Shown piece after piece: positions 35,415 to 44,139 of a stretch of DNA of 60,632 nt. Every line of letters starts with the position of its first letter. Position 1 is the first letter of the stretch. Below the pieces are notes generated by a model. That model saw only the letters and a list, made by a program, of their open reading frames with translations. It did no database searches and was not told where the DNA came from. Source of the DNA: Pseudanabaena sp. BC1403 (GTDB lineage: Bacteria; Cyanobacteriota; Cyanobacteriia; Pseudanabaenales; Pseudanabaenaceae); NCBI RefSeq assembly GCF_002914585.1, contig NZ_PDDM01000031.1:1-60632 (forward strand), read 5' to 3'. A program made the position numbers and the translations under genes.

Positions 35415-35513
35415 TACCAAAACACAAAGTGGCGTAGCCACTTTGTGTTTTTAAAACCCTTACTGGGTTTGGTTTTTAATTCACGAAAGTGTTGCAACAC
35501 TTTTGTGAATTGG
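35415..35513. repeat. Three-hairpin repeat unit, copy 3
   Basis: Same order as 33496-33594 with paired differences, for example GTGGCGTAGCCAC here against the less symmetric GTGGCGTAGCCAT there. Runs into the recR hairpin. Confidence 0.8.
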
Positions 35514-35517
35514 TTTT

Positions 35518-35560
35518 AGGCATGAAGTAACGTTAAAATTGTTAACGTTACTTCATGCCT
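35518..35560. repeat. Hairpin overlapping the recR 5' end
   Basis: 19-base perfect arms (AGGCATGAAGTAACGTTAA and complement) around a 5-base loop. Its right arm lies 9 bases before the TTG 35569 start and covers the alternative TTG 35539. Confidence 0.8.
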
Positions 35561-35568
35561 TCGCTGTT

Positions 35569-36165
35569 TTGTATACTCGACCCTTAGCTAATCTCATCGA
35601 ACAATTGCAGCGCCTGCCAGGTGTTGGGGCGAAAACGGCTCAACGCTTATCGCTTCATATTCTCAAACGCCCCACAGAAGAGGTTGAAGCTCTTGCTCAC
35701 GCATTAATTCAGGCAAAGCAACAGGTCGGTAGTTGCACCATATGCGGACATCTTTCGGCAGAACCCATTTGTGAAATTTGTGCTACCCCTAGTCGTGATA
35801 ATGCCTTAATTTGTGTAGTCGCGGACTCCCGCGATCTGATTGCCCTTGAAAGAACTCGCGAATATCGTGGAAAATATCACGTACTTGGGGGGCTAATCTC
35901 GCCTATGGACGGGATTAGCCCTGATCAACTGAATATCCAAAGCTTAGTGCGGCGCGTCAGTGGCAACAAAGTCTCTGAGGTGATTATGGCGATCGCACCG
36001 AGCGTCGAAGGTGAAACTACGACTTTATATGTGGGCGGATTATTAAGACCCTTTACAAAAGTTACGCGAATTGCCTTTGGCATTCCGATGGGTGGTGATT
36101 TAGAATATGCAGATGAGGTAACTCTTGCTAAAGCGATCGAGGGCCGACGCGAATTAGATTTTTAG
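35569..36165 (+). CDS. recR: Recombination mediator RecR
   Basis: 198 residues from TTG 35569 ([25 protein letters not shown]), which matches usual RecR N-termini and length; upstream in-frame codons to TTG 35539 lie in a repeat hairpin. Domains in order: helix-hairpin-helix ([13 protein letters not shown]), the Cys4 zinc finger ([16 protein letters not shown]), and a Toprim domain ([40 protein letters not shown]). RecR works with RecF/RecO to load RecA at gaps. The non-ATG start beside a hairpin could limit translation (inference). Confidence 0.95.
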   Translation: MYTRPLANLIEQLQRLPGVGAKTAQRLSLHILKRPTEEVEALAHALIQAKQQVGSCTICGHLSAEPICEICATPSRDNALICVVADSRDLIALERTREYRGKYHVLGGLISPMDGISPDQLNIQSLVRRVSGNKVSEVIMAIAPSVEGETTTLYVGGLLRPFTKVTRIAFGIPMGGDLEYADEVTLAKAIEGRRELDF

Positions 36166-36209
36166 ATTGTTAAGATAATTGCAAAAAGGGTAAACATCTT
36201 AACAATCTA
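36164..36209 (+). terminator. Hairpin after recR
   Basis: Arms AGATTGTTAAGAT and complement around about a 19-base loop, directly after the recR stop; T-rich flank on the left only. Confidence 0.5.
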
Positions 36210-36280
36210 CGGAAATATCTTGTTGCATATTGTTCCATCAAGCAGATAATATTTTGCTGATTCGCAACGCATTAATAACG

Positions 36281-36829
36281 ATGATTCACCAATTCCCTAG
36301 CAAAAGTTCTATGACAGCTTTAACTGGGTTAATTGGCTCTGGATGCATGATTTTTGGAGTGCCATGCTTACCACCAATCAGCTCCAGTCCTGCGCCTAGA
36401 GAACCACAGGCGATTTTAGTGTTGGGTGGATCTCCCACCCGCGAAAAATTTGCTGCTCAGTTTGCTTTACAACACCCACAGCTGCCGATTTTTGTATCCT
36501 CAGGTAGTCCTGAGGAATACGCTGAATATGTGTTTGATCAGGCAGGGGTAAAACGCGATCGCATTCACTTAGATTATCGTGCTGTCGATACGGTCACCAA
36601 TTTTACGGTAATGGTGACTGAGCTTCAACAGCGCAAAATTACGGATGTGTATGTACTGACTTCGGAGTTTCACATGCCCCGCGCTATTGTGATTGGCAAG
36701 ATTATTTTAGGCAGTCGTGGCATTGAGATGCACCCTGTGTCGATTCCTTCAAATATTAAATCCGAGAATCCTGCTAAATCTCTGCGCGATGGTTTGCGAT
36801 CAGTTGTTTGGCTAGTCACTGGATCGTAG
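36281..36829 (+). CDS. YdcF/ElyC-like DUF218 protein
   Basis: About 183 residues from ATG 36281; TTG 36230 and ATG 36311 are alternatives. A hydrophobic N-terminal stretch (TALTGLIGSGCMIFGVPCL) is followed by the DUF218 domain: QAILVLGGSPTREKFAAQFA, LPIFVSSGSPEEYAE, DTVTNFTVMV and VYVLTSEFHMPRAIVIG. Related proteins are membrane-associated and linked to envelope glycan metabolism; the activity of this one is not known. Confidence 0.8.
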   Translation: MIHQFPSKSSMTALTGLIGSGCMIFGVPCLPPISSSPAPREPQAILVLGGSPTREKFAAQFALQHPQLPIFVSSGSPEEYAEYVFDQAGVKRDRIHLDYRAVDTVTNFTVMVTELQQRKITDVYVLTSEFHMPRAIVIGKIILGSRGIEMHPVSIPSNIKSENPAKSLRDGLRSVVWLVTGS

Positions 36830-36857
36830 CAAAGTTGGCACGAAGTGCTAACTAGAA

Positions 36858-36888
36858 CAGAGAGGCGACGTATCACGTCGCCTCTCTG
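36858..36888. repeat. Hairpin array, member A
   Basis: 13-base arms CAGAGAGGCGACG and complement around TATCA. Confidence 0.8.
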
Positions 36889-36891
36889 ACG

Positions 36892-36954
36892 ATATAAAGC
36901 CCTAAAAGCTGTACCACGCGATTATCTGGTGGTACAGCTTTTAGGGCTTTATAT
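36892..36954. repeat. Hairpin array, member B
   Basis: 26-base arms (ATATAAAGCCCTAAAAGCTG... and complement) around an 11-base loop. Confidence 0.85.
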
Positions 36955-36992
36955 TTAATTGTGCTTAGCTACTTAACTATAGCCACTTAAGT

Positions 36993-37059
36993 TAAGACAA
37001 ACCCAAAACTCAAACTAGAGTTGCGGCGCAACTCTAGTTTGAGTTTTGGGTTTGTCTTA
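36993..37059. repeat. Hairpin array, member C
   Basis: 32-base perfect arms (TAAGACAAACCCAAAACTCA... and complement) around GGC. Confidence 0.85.
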
Positions 37060-37082
37060 GCCACTTGCATTAGGACAAAATA

Positions 37083-37133
37083 ACCCCAAGAAGAGAATGG
37101 CGGCGCGAAGCGCCGCCATTCTCTTCTTGGGGT
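37083..37133. repeat. Hairpin array, member D
   Basis: 24-base perfect arms (ACCCCAAGAAGAGAATGGCG... and complement) around GAA. Confidence 0.85.
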
Positions 37134-37266
37134 TTAAGTACTGATAGGTTGGCAACAGAAATATTGCAAATTTCTAGATTACAAATTTCTAGAAATTTTT
37201 TTAAAATTCTATTGCTTGAAAATCCCACTCAGTGTTATCTTAGTAAAGCGCCAAAAAACGCACAGC

Positions 37267-37339
37267 GCCGGGATAGCTCAGTTGGTAGAGCAGTGGACTG
37301 AAAATCCACGTGTCACGAGTTCAAATCTCGTTCCTGGCA
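37267..37339 (+). tRNA. trnF: tRNA-Phe (GAA)
   Basis: 73 bases folding as a cloverleaf: acceptor GCCGGGA / TCCTGGC, D arm with GCTCAGTTGGTAGAGC, anticodon arm GTGGACTGAAAATCCAC with anticodon GAA, and T arm ACGAGTTCAAATCTCGT. CCA is not encoded. A terminator hairpin follows within 6 bases. Confidence 0.97.
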
Positions 37340-37344
37340 TCTCT

Positions 37345-37376
37345 AAAAAAAGAAGTCACTTAGTGACTTCTTTTTT
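37345..37376 (+). terminator. Terminator of tRNA-Phe
   Basis: A-rich arm AAAAAAAGAAGTCACT and its T-rich complement ending in TTTTTT, immediately after the tRNA. Confidence 0.85.
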
Positions 37377-37517
37377 GTTGTCTATACTTTGAGTAATTGT
37401 GCTGTGGGCGCAAAGCGCACGCAACACAATTACATTGCAGACTTCTTTTTTTTAATGCAAAATCGCTGTAAGATCCCAAAAGCTAAGTCATCACGTAATT
37501 GATTGGAGAATGTAACC

Positions 37518-38036
37518 TTGAAAGGAATTTTGATTAGCTTTGGCATTATGGCAGTTGCTGTCCTAGTCATTGTAGTTGCTCAAATTACAGGCGGACAGCC
37601 AGCAGTTGCTAGCACTGGTGCACCATCTACAGGTGTACCAAATCAAACAGAAGTAAAAATAGCAGCAGCACCTTTAATTAGTATGAGTGATTCTGAAATC
37701 AAAGAAACTGGCACTGGTCTCAAATATAAAGTGATCACTGCGGGTACAGGTGCAACTCCTAAAAAAGGCGATACCGTAATCGTGCATTACACTGGTACGC
37801 TCGAAGATGGTACTAAGTTCGATAGTTCTCGCGATCGCAATAGTCCTTTTTCGTTCAAGCTTGGCGTTGGTCAAGTGATCAAGGGCTGGGATGAAGGCTT
37901 ATCGATTATGCGTGTTGGCGATCGCTACACCTTGATTATTCCCCCAGATCTCGGTTATGGCGCTCGTGGAGCAGGTGGAGTCATTCCTCCTAATGCGACA
38001 TTAATGTTTGATGTCGAGCTACTGCGCATTTCTTAA
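37518..38036 (+). CDS. FKBP-type peptidyl-prolyl isomerase
   Basis: 172 residues. I chose TTG 37518 because GGAG at 37507-37510 is a well-placed ribosome binding site, which would be coding if TTG 37503 were used. One N-terminal membrane segment ([19 protein letters not shown]) and a Thr/Ser/Pro spacer precede the FKBP domain (about 65-170): [58 protein letters not shown] and [15 protein letters not shown]. Active-site aromatics are present. It likely acts in the periplasm or thylakoid lumen as a folding catalyst. Confidence 0.94.
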   Translation: MKGILISFGIMAVAVLVIVVAQITGGQPAVASTGAPSTGVPNQTEVKIAAAPLISMSDSEIKETGTGLKYKVITAGTGATPKKGDTVIVHYTGTLEDGTKFDSSRDRNSPFSFKLGVGQVIKGWDEGLSIMRVGDRYTLIIPPDLGYGARGAGGVIPPNATLMFDVELLRIS

Positions 38037-38049
38037 ATCATTCCATCTC

Positions 38050-38083
38050 AAAAAGCACTGCCTTCGGGTAGTGCTTTTTGGTT
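38050..38083 (+). terminator. Terminator after the FKBP gene
   Basis: Arms AAAAAGCACT and complement around GCCTTCGGGT, followed by a T-rich tail. Confidence 0.85.
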
Positions 38084-38099
38084 TATTAGGATCAATGTT

Positions 38100-40646
38100 A
38101 TGCATGGAAAGTTGATTGCGATCGCTTTAATCACTATTTTGTCGAGCTTGCCTATGCAAGCATTGGTATGCGATCGGTTATGGGCGCAGGAGCAGAGCGA
38201 TCGCAAAACGCAAGCAGGTCAATTGCTAAATCAAGGGCTTCAGCGATATCGAAGCGGTCAGTATGAAGCCGCCTTTCAAGCATGGCAACGCGCTTTACAG
38301 ATTTATCAAGAAATCAAAGACCGTCCTAATGAAAGCAAGGTATTGAATAATCTGGGCATTGCTTACTACAGTCTCGGTCAATTTGCGAAGTCAGTCCCTT
38401 TATTTCAGCAACGTTTGACGATCTCTCGTGAACTAAACGATCGTCAGGCTGAAGCCTATGCCCTTGATAGTTTAGGGCTGAACTACATTCAACTAGGGCA
38501 GTACAAACAAGCGATCGCAGTTTATCAATCTGCTGTAGAAATCCTGCACCAACTCAATGACCGTATAAATGAAGGTAATGCCCTTGGAAATCTTGGTATT
38601 GCTTACCGTGAGCTAGGAAATTATGCTAAAGCGATCGCCTTCCATCAGCAGCAATTGGCAATTACTCGCGAGATTAGCGATCGCGCGGGTGAAGGAAGAG
38701 CGCTAGGCGGACTTGCAATTGCTTATCGTGAGTTGGGGCAGTATGAAAAAGCGATCGCTCTCTATCAACAGGATTTAGCGATCGCCCGCGAATTACAAGA
38801 TCTTAGTGGACAGGCTAGGGCGCTAAATAATCTGGGCACTGCTTATAGCAACTTGGCTCAATATCCCCAAGCAATTGTTTTGTACAAACAAGGTTTAGAA
38901 ATATTGCGCAGTCTTAAGGATCGCAGTGGAGAAGGTAGAGCCCTTGGCAATATCGGCAATGGTTATCGGCAGTTAGGACAATACGAGCAGGCGATCGCTT
39001 TCCTTGAGCAACAATTAGCCATAGCCCGTAACATTAGAGACATTGCCTCTGAGGGGAAAGCTGCTTCTGGTCTGGGCATTGCCTATAATCGATTAAGAAA
39101 GTATGAAAAAGCATTCGTCTTTTATCAGCAAGATTTAGCGATCGCCCGTCAGCTTAAAGATCGTAATGGCGAAGGAAGGGCTCTGAATAACTTAGGCGTA
39201 TTGCTTGGGGATCTAGAACAACCTGAACTTGCAATTCTGTATTACAAACAATCGGTCAACATTCAAGAATCGATTCGCCAAGATATTCGCGGATTGAGCA
39301 AAGAGGAACAGCGATCTTTTTTAGGAACGGTGGCAGGTACATATCGAAGCCTTGCGGATTTATTGCTCAAGCAAGGGCGAGTAATGGAAGCTCTACAAAT
39401 CATCGATCTATTAAAAATCCAAGAACTAGAAGATTATCTCCAAAATGTTAAAGGGAACGATCGCACAGCACAGGGAATGCGAATTTTAGAGCCTGAGTCA
39501 AAAATTAGTCGCCAGTTAGCCACGACAAGCTTTGCGCAAATTCCCTTGCTGAACCGTGAGCTAACTCAACAGATACAGCAGATCGCGCCATCGGAAATTA
39601 ATAAGGCTCCTGAATACTTACAAAAGCTACCGCAAGGAGTGGTTCTCATTTATCCATTGGTGCTGCTAGATCGTCTGGAAATAGTAATTTTTGCTGCTAA
39701 TTCTATTCCTACGGCGCGTACGGTAGCGATCGCTAAACCCCAACTAGAAGAGATGATCGCCGATTTTCGTACTGACTTGAATGATCCTAGCTCTGAGGAC
39801 ATCAAGACCTCGGCAAAGAAGCTATACGAGCTTCTCATCAAACCGATTGAATCCGATCTCAAGCAAGCAAATGCTACGACTATTCTCTACGCCCCTGATG
39901 GGATCTTGCGTTATATTCCCCTCGCTACACTCTACGATGGCAAACAATGGTTAGTGGAACGATATCGCATCAATAATCTCATTTCCTACAGTTTGCTAGA
40001 TCGCGATCGCCAATCATTGAATGACTTAACCATTTTAGCGGGAGCATTTGGCGGGAAAATGGGAGAAATCAAATTTGGTTTAGTAGGACTACCATCTTCT
40101 GTTACAGAAGTTGAGAACATTGCATCAACTTTTCCTAAAGCGAATAAATACATTGAACAGAATTTTACGAGTCAGGCGATTCGGGATAAAGCAGCAGGTA
40201 ATGCAATTATCCATTTGGCAACCCATGCAGAATTTAAAAATGGTATTCCTTTTGAATCCTATCTGTTATTTGGTGATGGCAGTAAGCTCACATTAGCAGA
40301 AGTGAATGATTTAAAGCTAAAAGATACGCAGCTCGTAGTTTTGAGTGCTTGTCAGACAGGATTAGGTAGTTTAGGAACAGGTACAGAGATTTTAGGCTTT
40401 GGGTATCAAGTCCATCGGGCAGGTGCAAAAGCATCGATCGCCTCGCTGTGGAAGGTTTCTGATAATGGTACACAAATACTGATGTCTGCTTTTTATAATA
40501 ATTTGCGAAAGGCAAATATTGATATTTCTACATCTCTACGGGAAGCTCAATTGAGCATGATCAATCGCAATATTAAAGAAGGTTCTGTGAATTATAATCA
40601 TCCTTATTTTTGGTCGGCTTTTGTTCTGATTAGTAATAGTTTGTAA
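38100..40646 (+). CDS. Secreted TPR-CHAT protein (second copy)
   Basis: 848 residues. Signal peptide (about 1-30, ending LWAQEQ), then about eight highly regular 40-residue TPR units (about 40-395; recurring LGNLGIAYRELGNYAKAIAF with the DRxGEGRAL linker) and a CHAT domain (about 555-848). The His709 (HLATHAEF) and Cys751 (LSACQTGLG) dyad is intact, with AGAKASIASLWKVSD and HPYFWSAFVLIS. The TPRs are far more uniform than in the copy at 25732, suggesting recent repeat amplification. No TPS genes adjoin it; a convergent secreted protein gene follows. Confidence 0.93.
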   Translation: MHGKLIAIALITILSSLPMQALVCDRLWAQEQSDRKTQAGQLLNQGLQRYRSGQYEAAFQAWQRALQIYQEIKDRPNESKVLNNLGIAYYSLGQFAKSVPLFQQRLTISRELNDRQAEAYALDSLGLNYIQLGQYKQAIAVYQSAVEILHQLNDRINEGNALGNLGIAYRELGNYAKAIAFHQQQLAITREISDRAGEGRALGGLAIAYRELGQYEKAIALYQQDLAIARELQDLSGQARALNNLGTAYSNLAQYPQAIVLYKQGLEILRSLKDRSGEGRALGNIGNGYRQLGQYEQAIAFLEQQLAIARNIRDIASEGKAASGLGIAYNRLRKYEKAFVFYQQDLAIARQLKDRNGEGRALNNLGVLLGDLEQPELAILYYKQSVNIQESIRQDIRGLSKEEQRSFLGTVAGTYRSLADLLLKQGRVMEALQIIDLLKIQELEDYLQNVKGNDRTAQGMRILEPESKISRQLATTSFAQIPLLNRELTQQIQQIAPSEINKAPEYLQKLPQGVVLIYPLVLLDRLEIVIFAANSIPTARTVAIAKPQLEEMIADFRTDLNDPSSEDIKTSAKKLYELLIKPIESDLKQANATTILYAPDGILRYIPLATLYDGKQWLVERYRINNLISYSLLDRDRQSLNDLTILAGAFGGKMGEIKFGLVGLPSSVTEVENIASTFPKANKYIEQNFTSQAIRDKAAGNAIIHLATHAEFKNGIPFESYLLFGDGSKLTLAEVNDLKLKDTQLVVLSACQTGLGSLGTGTEILGFGYQVHRAGAKASIASLWKVSDNGTQILMSAFYNNLRKANIDISTSLREAQLSMINRNIKEGSVNYNHPYFWSAFVLISNSL

Positions 40647-40674
40647 ATCACCTAATTCTGACTATAACTACTTC

Positions 40675-40737
40675 TTTCTCAATGAATAATTAGTGTTGCG
40701 CGGCTTTGCCGCGCAACACTAATTATTCATTGAGAAA
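40675..40737. terminator. Perfect inverted repeat between convergent genes
   Basis: 30-base arms (TTTCTCAATGAATAATTAGT... and complement) around TTT. It ends 2 bases from the stop of the minus-strand gene; may act as a bidirectional terminator. Confidence 0.65.
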
Positions 40738-40738
40738 C

Positions 40739-41602
40739 CTATTCTTTCGGTGGAAAGGGAGTATATTGCCAGATTCCATCAAACGTTGTCAGAGTGGTTT
40801 GTTGATTGGTATTTAGCTTTTGATCTCGATCAAGAGAAATCTGACCAACTACTTTAACTATTTTTCCATCATAGGTTTTGACTTCGGCAGGCGATCGCAA
40901 CGACTGCTTAAAGTAAGTTGGGTAAATTGGAATTTCCGTTCCATCTTCTAGCACAATATTCGCCGTTGTATAGGTTCCCTTAAAATCTATGCTGGATGTG
41001 ATTGCGGGTGCTGGGCTACTGTGCGATACATAGCGACCGATCACTTGAACACGGCGATTGTTGAACCGAGTCAAATCCGATTTTGTTTTAACAACATCTA
41101 ATTCTTCTTGCAGCACTTGAAAAGAAGTATTAAATCGATGATCAGTAGTCGCTACGGCGGGTACGAACTTGAATGCTTCTTGAGGAACTCCCGTAAATCC
41201 TCCTGTTTCGTAGCCCACATATTTAAACGATCGCCCTAAAACAGGCTTGGCAACCTGTGCCGTCATAAACAGATTAAATTCGATGGTTACTGGCTGAGCG
41301 AGAGGGCGATCGTTTACAGATTCAACGCTTAACACCTCTCTTGGGCTAGCTTTTGCACCCAATTCTCCTTGGCGAACGACACCTGCGATCGTGATAATTT
41401 TACCAAGAGGCTGCCCCAATTGTCCGAGCAGAGGATTCTGTTCAAGATCGTTGACAGTGAGATGATTTGATACTTTCGTCATTAAATTTGTAGGAGCTAT
41501 ATTCCCTTCTTGGCGAGGCTGTGGGGCCGCGATCGCTTGCATTACTTGTCCTTCAAACCAGATTATAGACAAACTGAGGAGAATCAGACGTAATTTTTTC
41601 AT
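40739..41602 (-). CDS. Secreted hypothetical protein
   Basis: 287 residues with a Sec signal peptide (about 1-25, ending MQAIAAP). The mature part is beta-rich with two stretches, GKIITIAGVVRQGELGAK and RRVQVIGRYVSHSS / GKIVKVVGQISLDRD, that read like repeated small OB- or DUF-type beta domains. I do not recognise a family. It is convergent with the TPR-CHAT gene and separated from it only by a hairpin. No cysteines or catalytic motif are evident. Confidence 0.65.
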   Translation of the reverse strand: MKKLRLILLSLSIIWFEGQVMQAIAAPQPRQEGNIAPTNLMTKVSNHLTVNDLEQNPLLGQLGQPLGKIITIAGVVRQGELGAKASPREVLSVESVNDRPLAQPVTIEFNLFMTAQVAKPVLGRSFKYVGYETGGFTGVPQEAFKFVPAVATTDHRFNTSFQVLQEELDVVKTKSDLTRFNNRRVQVIGRYVSHSSPAPAITSSIDFKGTYTTANIVLEDGTEIPIYPTYFKQSLRSPAEVKTYDGKIVKVVGQISLDRDQKLNTNQQTTLTTFDGIWQYTPFPPKE

Positions 41603-41643
41603 GGCTATTTCATTTGACAGTCTCTAATTAGTTTATTTATATA

Positions 41644-41750
41644 TAGCGCTGTAAGCTTTGCTTAGGACATAAAACCCAAAAGAGCAATGGCGGCGCGAAG
41701 CGCCGCCATTGCTCTTTTGGGTTTTGATTTGTCTAACTCAATCATTGCTA
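41644..41750. mobile_element. MITE-1 relative, 107 bp
   Basis: Starts TAGCGCTGTAAGCTTTGCTT and ends CAATCATTGCTA, with TA on both sides (41642-41643, 41751-41752). It carries an AAAACCC-family hairpin with inner stem GGCGGCGC / GCGCCGCC and lacks the three-hairpin unit. Confidence 0.75.
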
Positions 41751-41866
41751 TAGGTAAATGTTACAAACTGTTTTTCCTAACCAGATCAGTAGTGTTTTCA
41801 CTACCGCCAGAGACTATAGCGGCAAGGGCATAATCATACATAGAAATGTCTGAAGGAGAAAAGTAA

Positions 41867-42556
41867 ATGTTTTTTCACCCATCCTATTTGATCCTCATCC
41901 CAGGGATGATCTTGATGTTTTGGGCGCAGCAGCGAGTCAAAGCAACTTACGAAAAATTTGCAGATATGCGATCTAGCCTTGGAATGACAGGCGCACAGGT
42001 TGCTAAGACCATCCTGCAACGCATGGGTATCCATGATGTGACTGTAGAGCAAGTAGCAGGAGAACTGACCGATCATTACGATCCCTCTGCGAAGGCAGTG
42101 CGCTTATCGGAATCAGTGTATGGCTCATCTTCACTGGCTGCTGCTGCGATCGCAGCCCATGAATGTGGTCACGTTTTGCAAGATGTACGCGGTTATCAAT
42201 TTATGAATATCCGCGCATCTCTTGTGCCAGTAGCGAATATCGGCGCAAACTTTGGCCCCTTGATGGTGATGGCGGGACTATTTCTGACTTCGCTTGGCAG
42301 TTTGAGTGTTGTGTTCATCAATATTGGCATTGCCTTGTTTGCCAGCGCAATCCTATTTCACCTCGTCACTTTACCCGTTGAGTTTGATGCTTCTAGCCGA
42401 GCTTTGAAGCTAATTGACGAGCTAGGTATTCTCCAAGGTGACGAAAATATCGGTGCTCGGAAGGTGCTTAATGCTGCTGCATGGACATATGTGGCGACTG
42501 CAATTTATGCAGCCCTTCAACTTGTGCAGTTGTTGTTAATTCGCGGCGATCGCTAA
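41867..42556 (+). CDS. Membrane zinc metallopeptidase (YugP family)
   Basis: 229 residues, strong ribosome binding site GAAGGAG upstream. One N-terminal membrane helix, then AAAIAAHECGHVLQD with zinc motif His98-Glu99-xx-His102, two membrane helices (about 125-160) and LPVEFDASSRAL, the E-F-D-A-S block that completes the Zn_peptidase_2 signature, followed by a C-terminal helix. The family is a neutral zinc metallopeptidase of unknown substrate in the plasma membrane. Confidence 0.92.
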   Translation: MFFHPSYLILIPGMILMFWAQQRVKATYEKFADMRSSLGMTGAQVAKTILQRMGIHDVTVEQVAGELTDHYDPSAKAVRLSESVYGSSSLAAAAIAAHECGHVLQDVRGYQFMNIRASLVPVANIGANFGPLMVMAGLFLTSLGSLSVVFINIGIALFASAILFHLVTLPVEFDASSRALKLIDELGILQGDENIGARKVLNAAAWTYVATAIYAALQLVQLLLIRGDR

Positions 42557-42636
42557 TTACAACGCTTTGCGCTCAAATTCAACCCTTGCTGTAAAAAAAC
42601 AAGAAGTGATGGTTTTAAAAACACAAAATAGCTACT

Positions 42637-42739
42637 TAGGAATGAAAATTAATTAACTTGTGCAATTAAAACCAAAATTTGTTGGGGCGGGCGAAGCCCG
42701 CCCCAACAAATTTTGGTTTTAAATAATTTTCATTCCTTA
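42637..42739. mobile_element. MITE with ends matching the IS630 copy at the right edge
   Basis: Left end TAGGAATGAAAATTAATTAA resembles the end at 60449 (TAGGAATGAAAAATAAATAA); the right end is its near complement (TTTTCATTCCTTA). The inside is a perfect hairpin AACCAAAATTTGTTGGGGCG... around GAA. No coding capacity. Confidence 0.7.
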
Positions 42740-42781
42740 TGTCCCTAAGAGGGATCGCTCGTGTTGCTTTTGGTCATTATA

Positions 42782-42836
42782 AAAATCGGGTTTGATGCAA
42801 GTTCGCCGTCGGCGAACTTGCATCAAACCCGATTTT
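42782..42836. terminator. Inverted repeat at the lpxB stop
   Basis: 26-base arms (AAAATCGGGTTTGATGCAAG... and complement) around GTC. It overlaps the lpxB stop codon (42835-42837) and ends in a T-run on the minus strand. Confidence 0.6.
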
Positions 42837-44049
42837 ATAGATAATCCAAAATTGAATCAGCAACACGGTTAATCGCTCCTTCTTTGCCCAAACTCTCTCT
42901 TACTCTGGTATATCCATCGAGCATAGTTTGCCTTGCTTGAGGGTTGATTAATAGGTCTAAAGCACATTCCGCGATCGCTTCGGGAATAGCATCAGTTTGG
43001 ACAAATTCAGGCACAACTGATTCCATATTTACTAAATTTACTGGTGAAATAAATGGTAGTTTTAGCTTCAGAATATTAAGCGCAATCCAAGCGGTAAGCG
43101 CACTGACTCGATATAAAATAACCTGCGGCACATTGAGAAGAGCTGTCTCTAAATTCACAGTTCCTGATTTGCTCAGTACCAAGTCAGCCGCGCTAATAGC
43201 AATCTGAGACTTTGCAGAAATAATTGTGGCTTTGATATCATATTCCTCAAGCAACTTCTCAACTTCGGGGCGATAGCGCTCTAGAGATAGTGGCAACCAA
43301 AATTTGACATGGGGCAACTTGGTTTGGATGATTTTAGCGGCGGCAAGAATAATCGGCATGACCGATCTCAATTCTTGAGTACGAGAAGCTGGAAGTAAAG
43401 TCACCACCAAATCATCATCAGCGATACCAAGTTGCTTGCGTGATTCCATGCGATCGGGAATCTTTGCCATTAGGTCTACAAATGGATGTCCGACCCATTG
43501 AACATTTGTGCCTTGCTTCTCGTAAAAAATTGCTTCTTGCGGGAAAATTGCCAATAACTTATCTGTAAAATCAGCGATCGCCCTCGTATTTTTGTCGTTA
43601 TATGACCAAACCCATTCTTGAGGAGCGATGTAATAGATGACGGGAATCTTTAACGTGTGTTTAGCATAATGCCCCATACTTTGATTGGGCATCATGTAAT
43701 CGATTAGCACTACCACATCGGGCGGAGAAGTTTTTAACCATTGTTTGGCATCTCGCTGCACCTTAAGAGTTGGCAAAATATAAGGCAAGGCTTCAACTAT
43801 CCCAATTGAACCAATTCCAACCGTATTTCCTAGCACCCTTATCCCAGTCGCCGCCATGCGATCGCCACCAAGTCCGACGATTTCTAATTCAATCCCTCTT
43901 AGGGCAGCCCGTTCACGCAGAGCCTCAATCAAAATCGCCCCATGCCAATCACCTGAAACTTCCCCTGTACTGATAAACACGCGGCGTTTTGTCTTAATTT
44001 CTGAGCTAGATTCCATACTTAAATTGGTTGTAAGAGCGTTTTGTGCCAT
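42835..44049 (-). CDS. lpxB: Lipid-A-disaccharide synthase
   Basis: 404 residues from ATG 44049. GT19 motifs: VFISTGEVSGDWHGAILIEAL, GLGGDRMAATGIRVLG, VVVLIDYMMPNQSMG, YYIAPQEWVWSYNDKNTRAI, KLLAIFPQEAIFYEKQG, VGHPFVDL, LLPASRTQELRSVMP and LSKSGTVNLETALLNVP. LpxB joins UDP-2,3-diacyl-glucosamine and lipid X to make lipid A disaccharide at the inner membrane. No other lpx gene adjoins it here. An upstream hairpin lies at 44067-44111. Confidence 0.95.
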   Translation of the reverse strand: MAQNALTTNLSMESSSEIKTKRRVFISTGEVSGDWHGAILIEALRERAALRGIELEIVGLGGDRMAATGIRVLGNTVGIGSIGIVEALPYILPTLKVQRDAKQWLKTSPPDVVVLIDYMMPNQSMGHYAKHTLKIPVIYYIAPQEWVWSYNDKNTRAIADFTDKLLAIFPQEAIFYEKQGTNVQWVGHPFVDLMAKIPDRMESRKQLGIADDDLVVTLLPASRTQELRSVMPIILAAAKIIQTKLPHVKFWLPLSLERYRPEVEKLLEEYDIKATIISAKSQIAISAADLVLSKSGTVNLETALLNVPQVILYRVSALTAWIALNILKLKLPFISPVNLVNMESVVPEFVQTDAIPEAIAECALDLLINPQARQTMLDGYTRVRESLGKEGAINRVADSILDYL

Positions 44050-44066
44050 AGAGGTCTAATGAACTC

Positions 44067-44111
44067 GATTTTAAATTTTTCTGCGTCTACGACGTAGAAA
44101 AATTTAAAATC
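44067..44111. repeat. Inverted repeat upstream of lpxB
   Basis: 16-base arms GATTTTAAATTTTTCT and complement, with an inner CGTC / GACG pair. Probably in the lpxB leader. Confidence 0.75.
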
Positions 44112-44139
44112 AGTTTTGATAACTGTCGCCAAGTGTATC

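Noticed and set aside
36858-37133. Riboswitch or tRNA-like RNA in the four-hairpin array
   Set aside because: Each hairpin is a simple perfect inverted repeat without conserved riboswitch loops.
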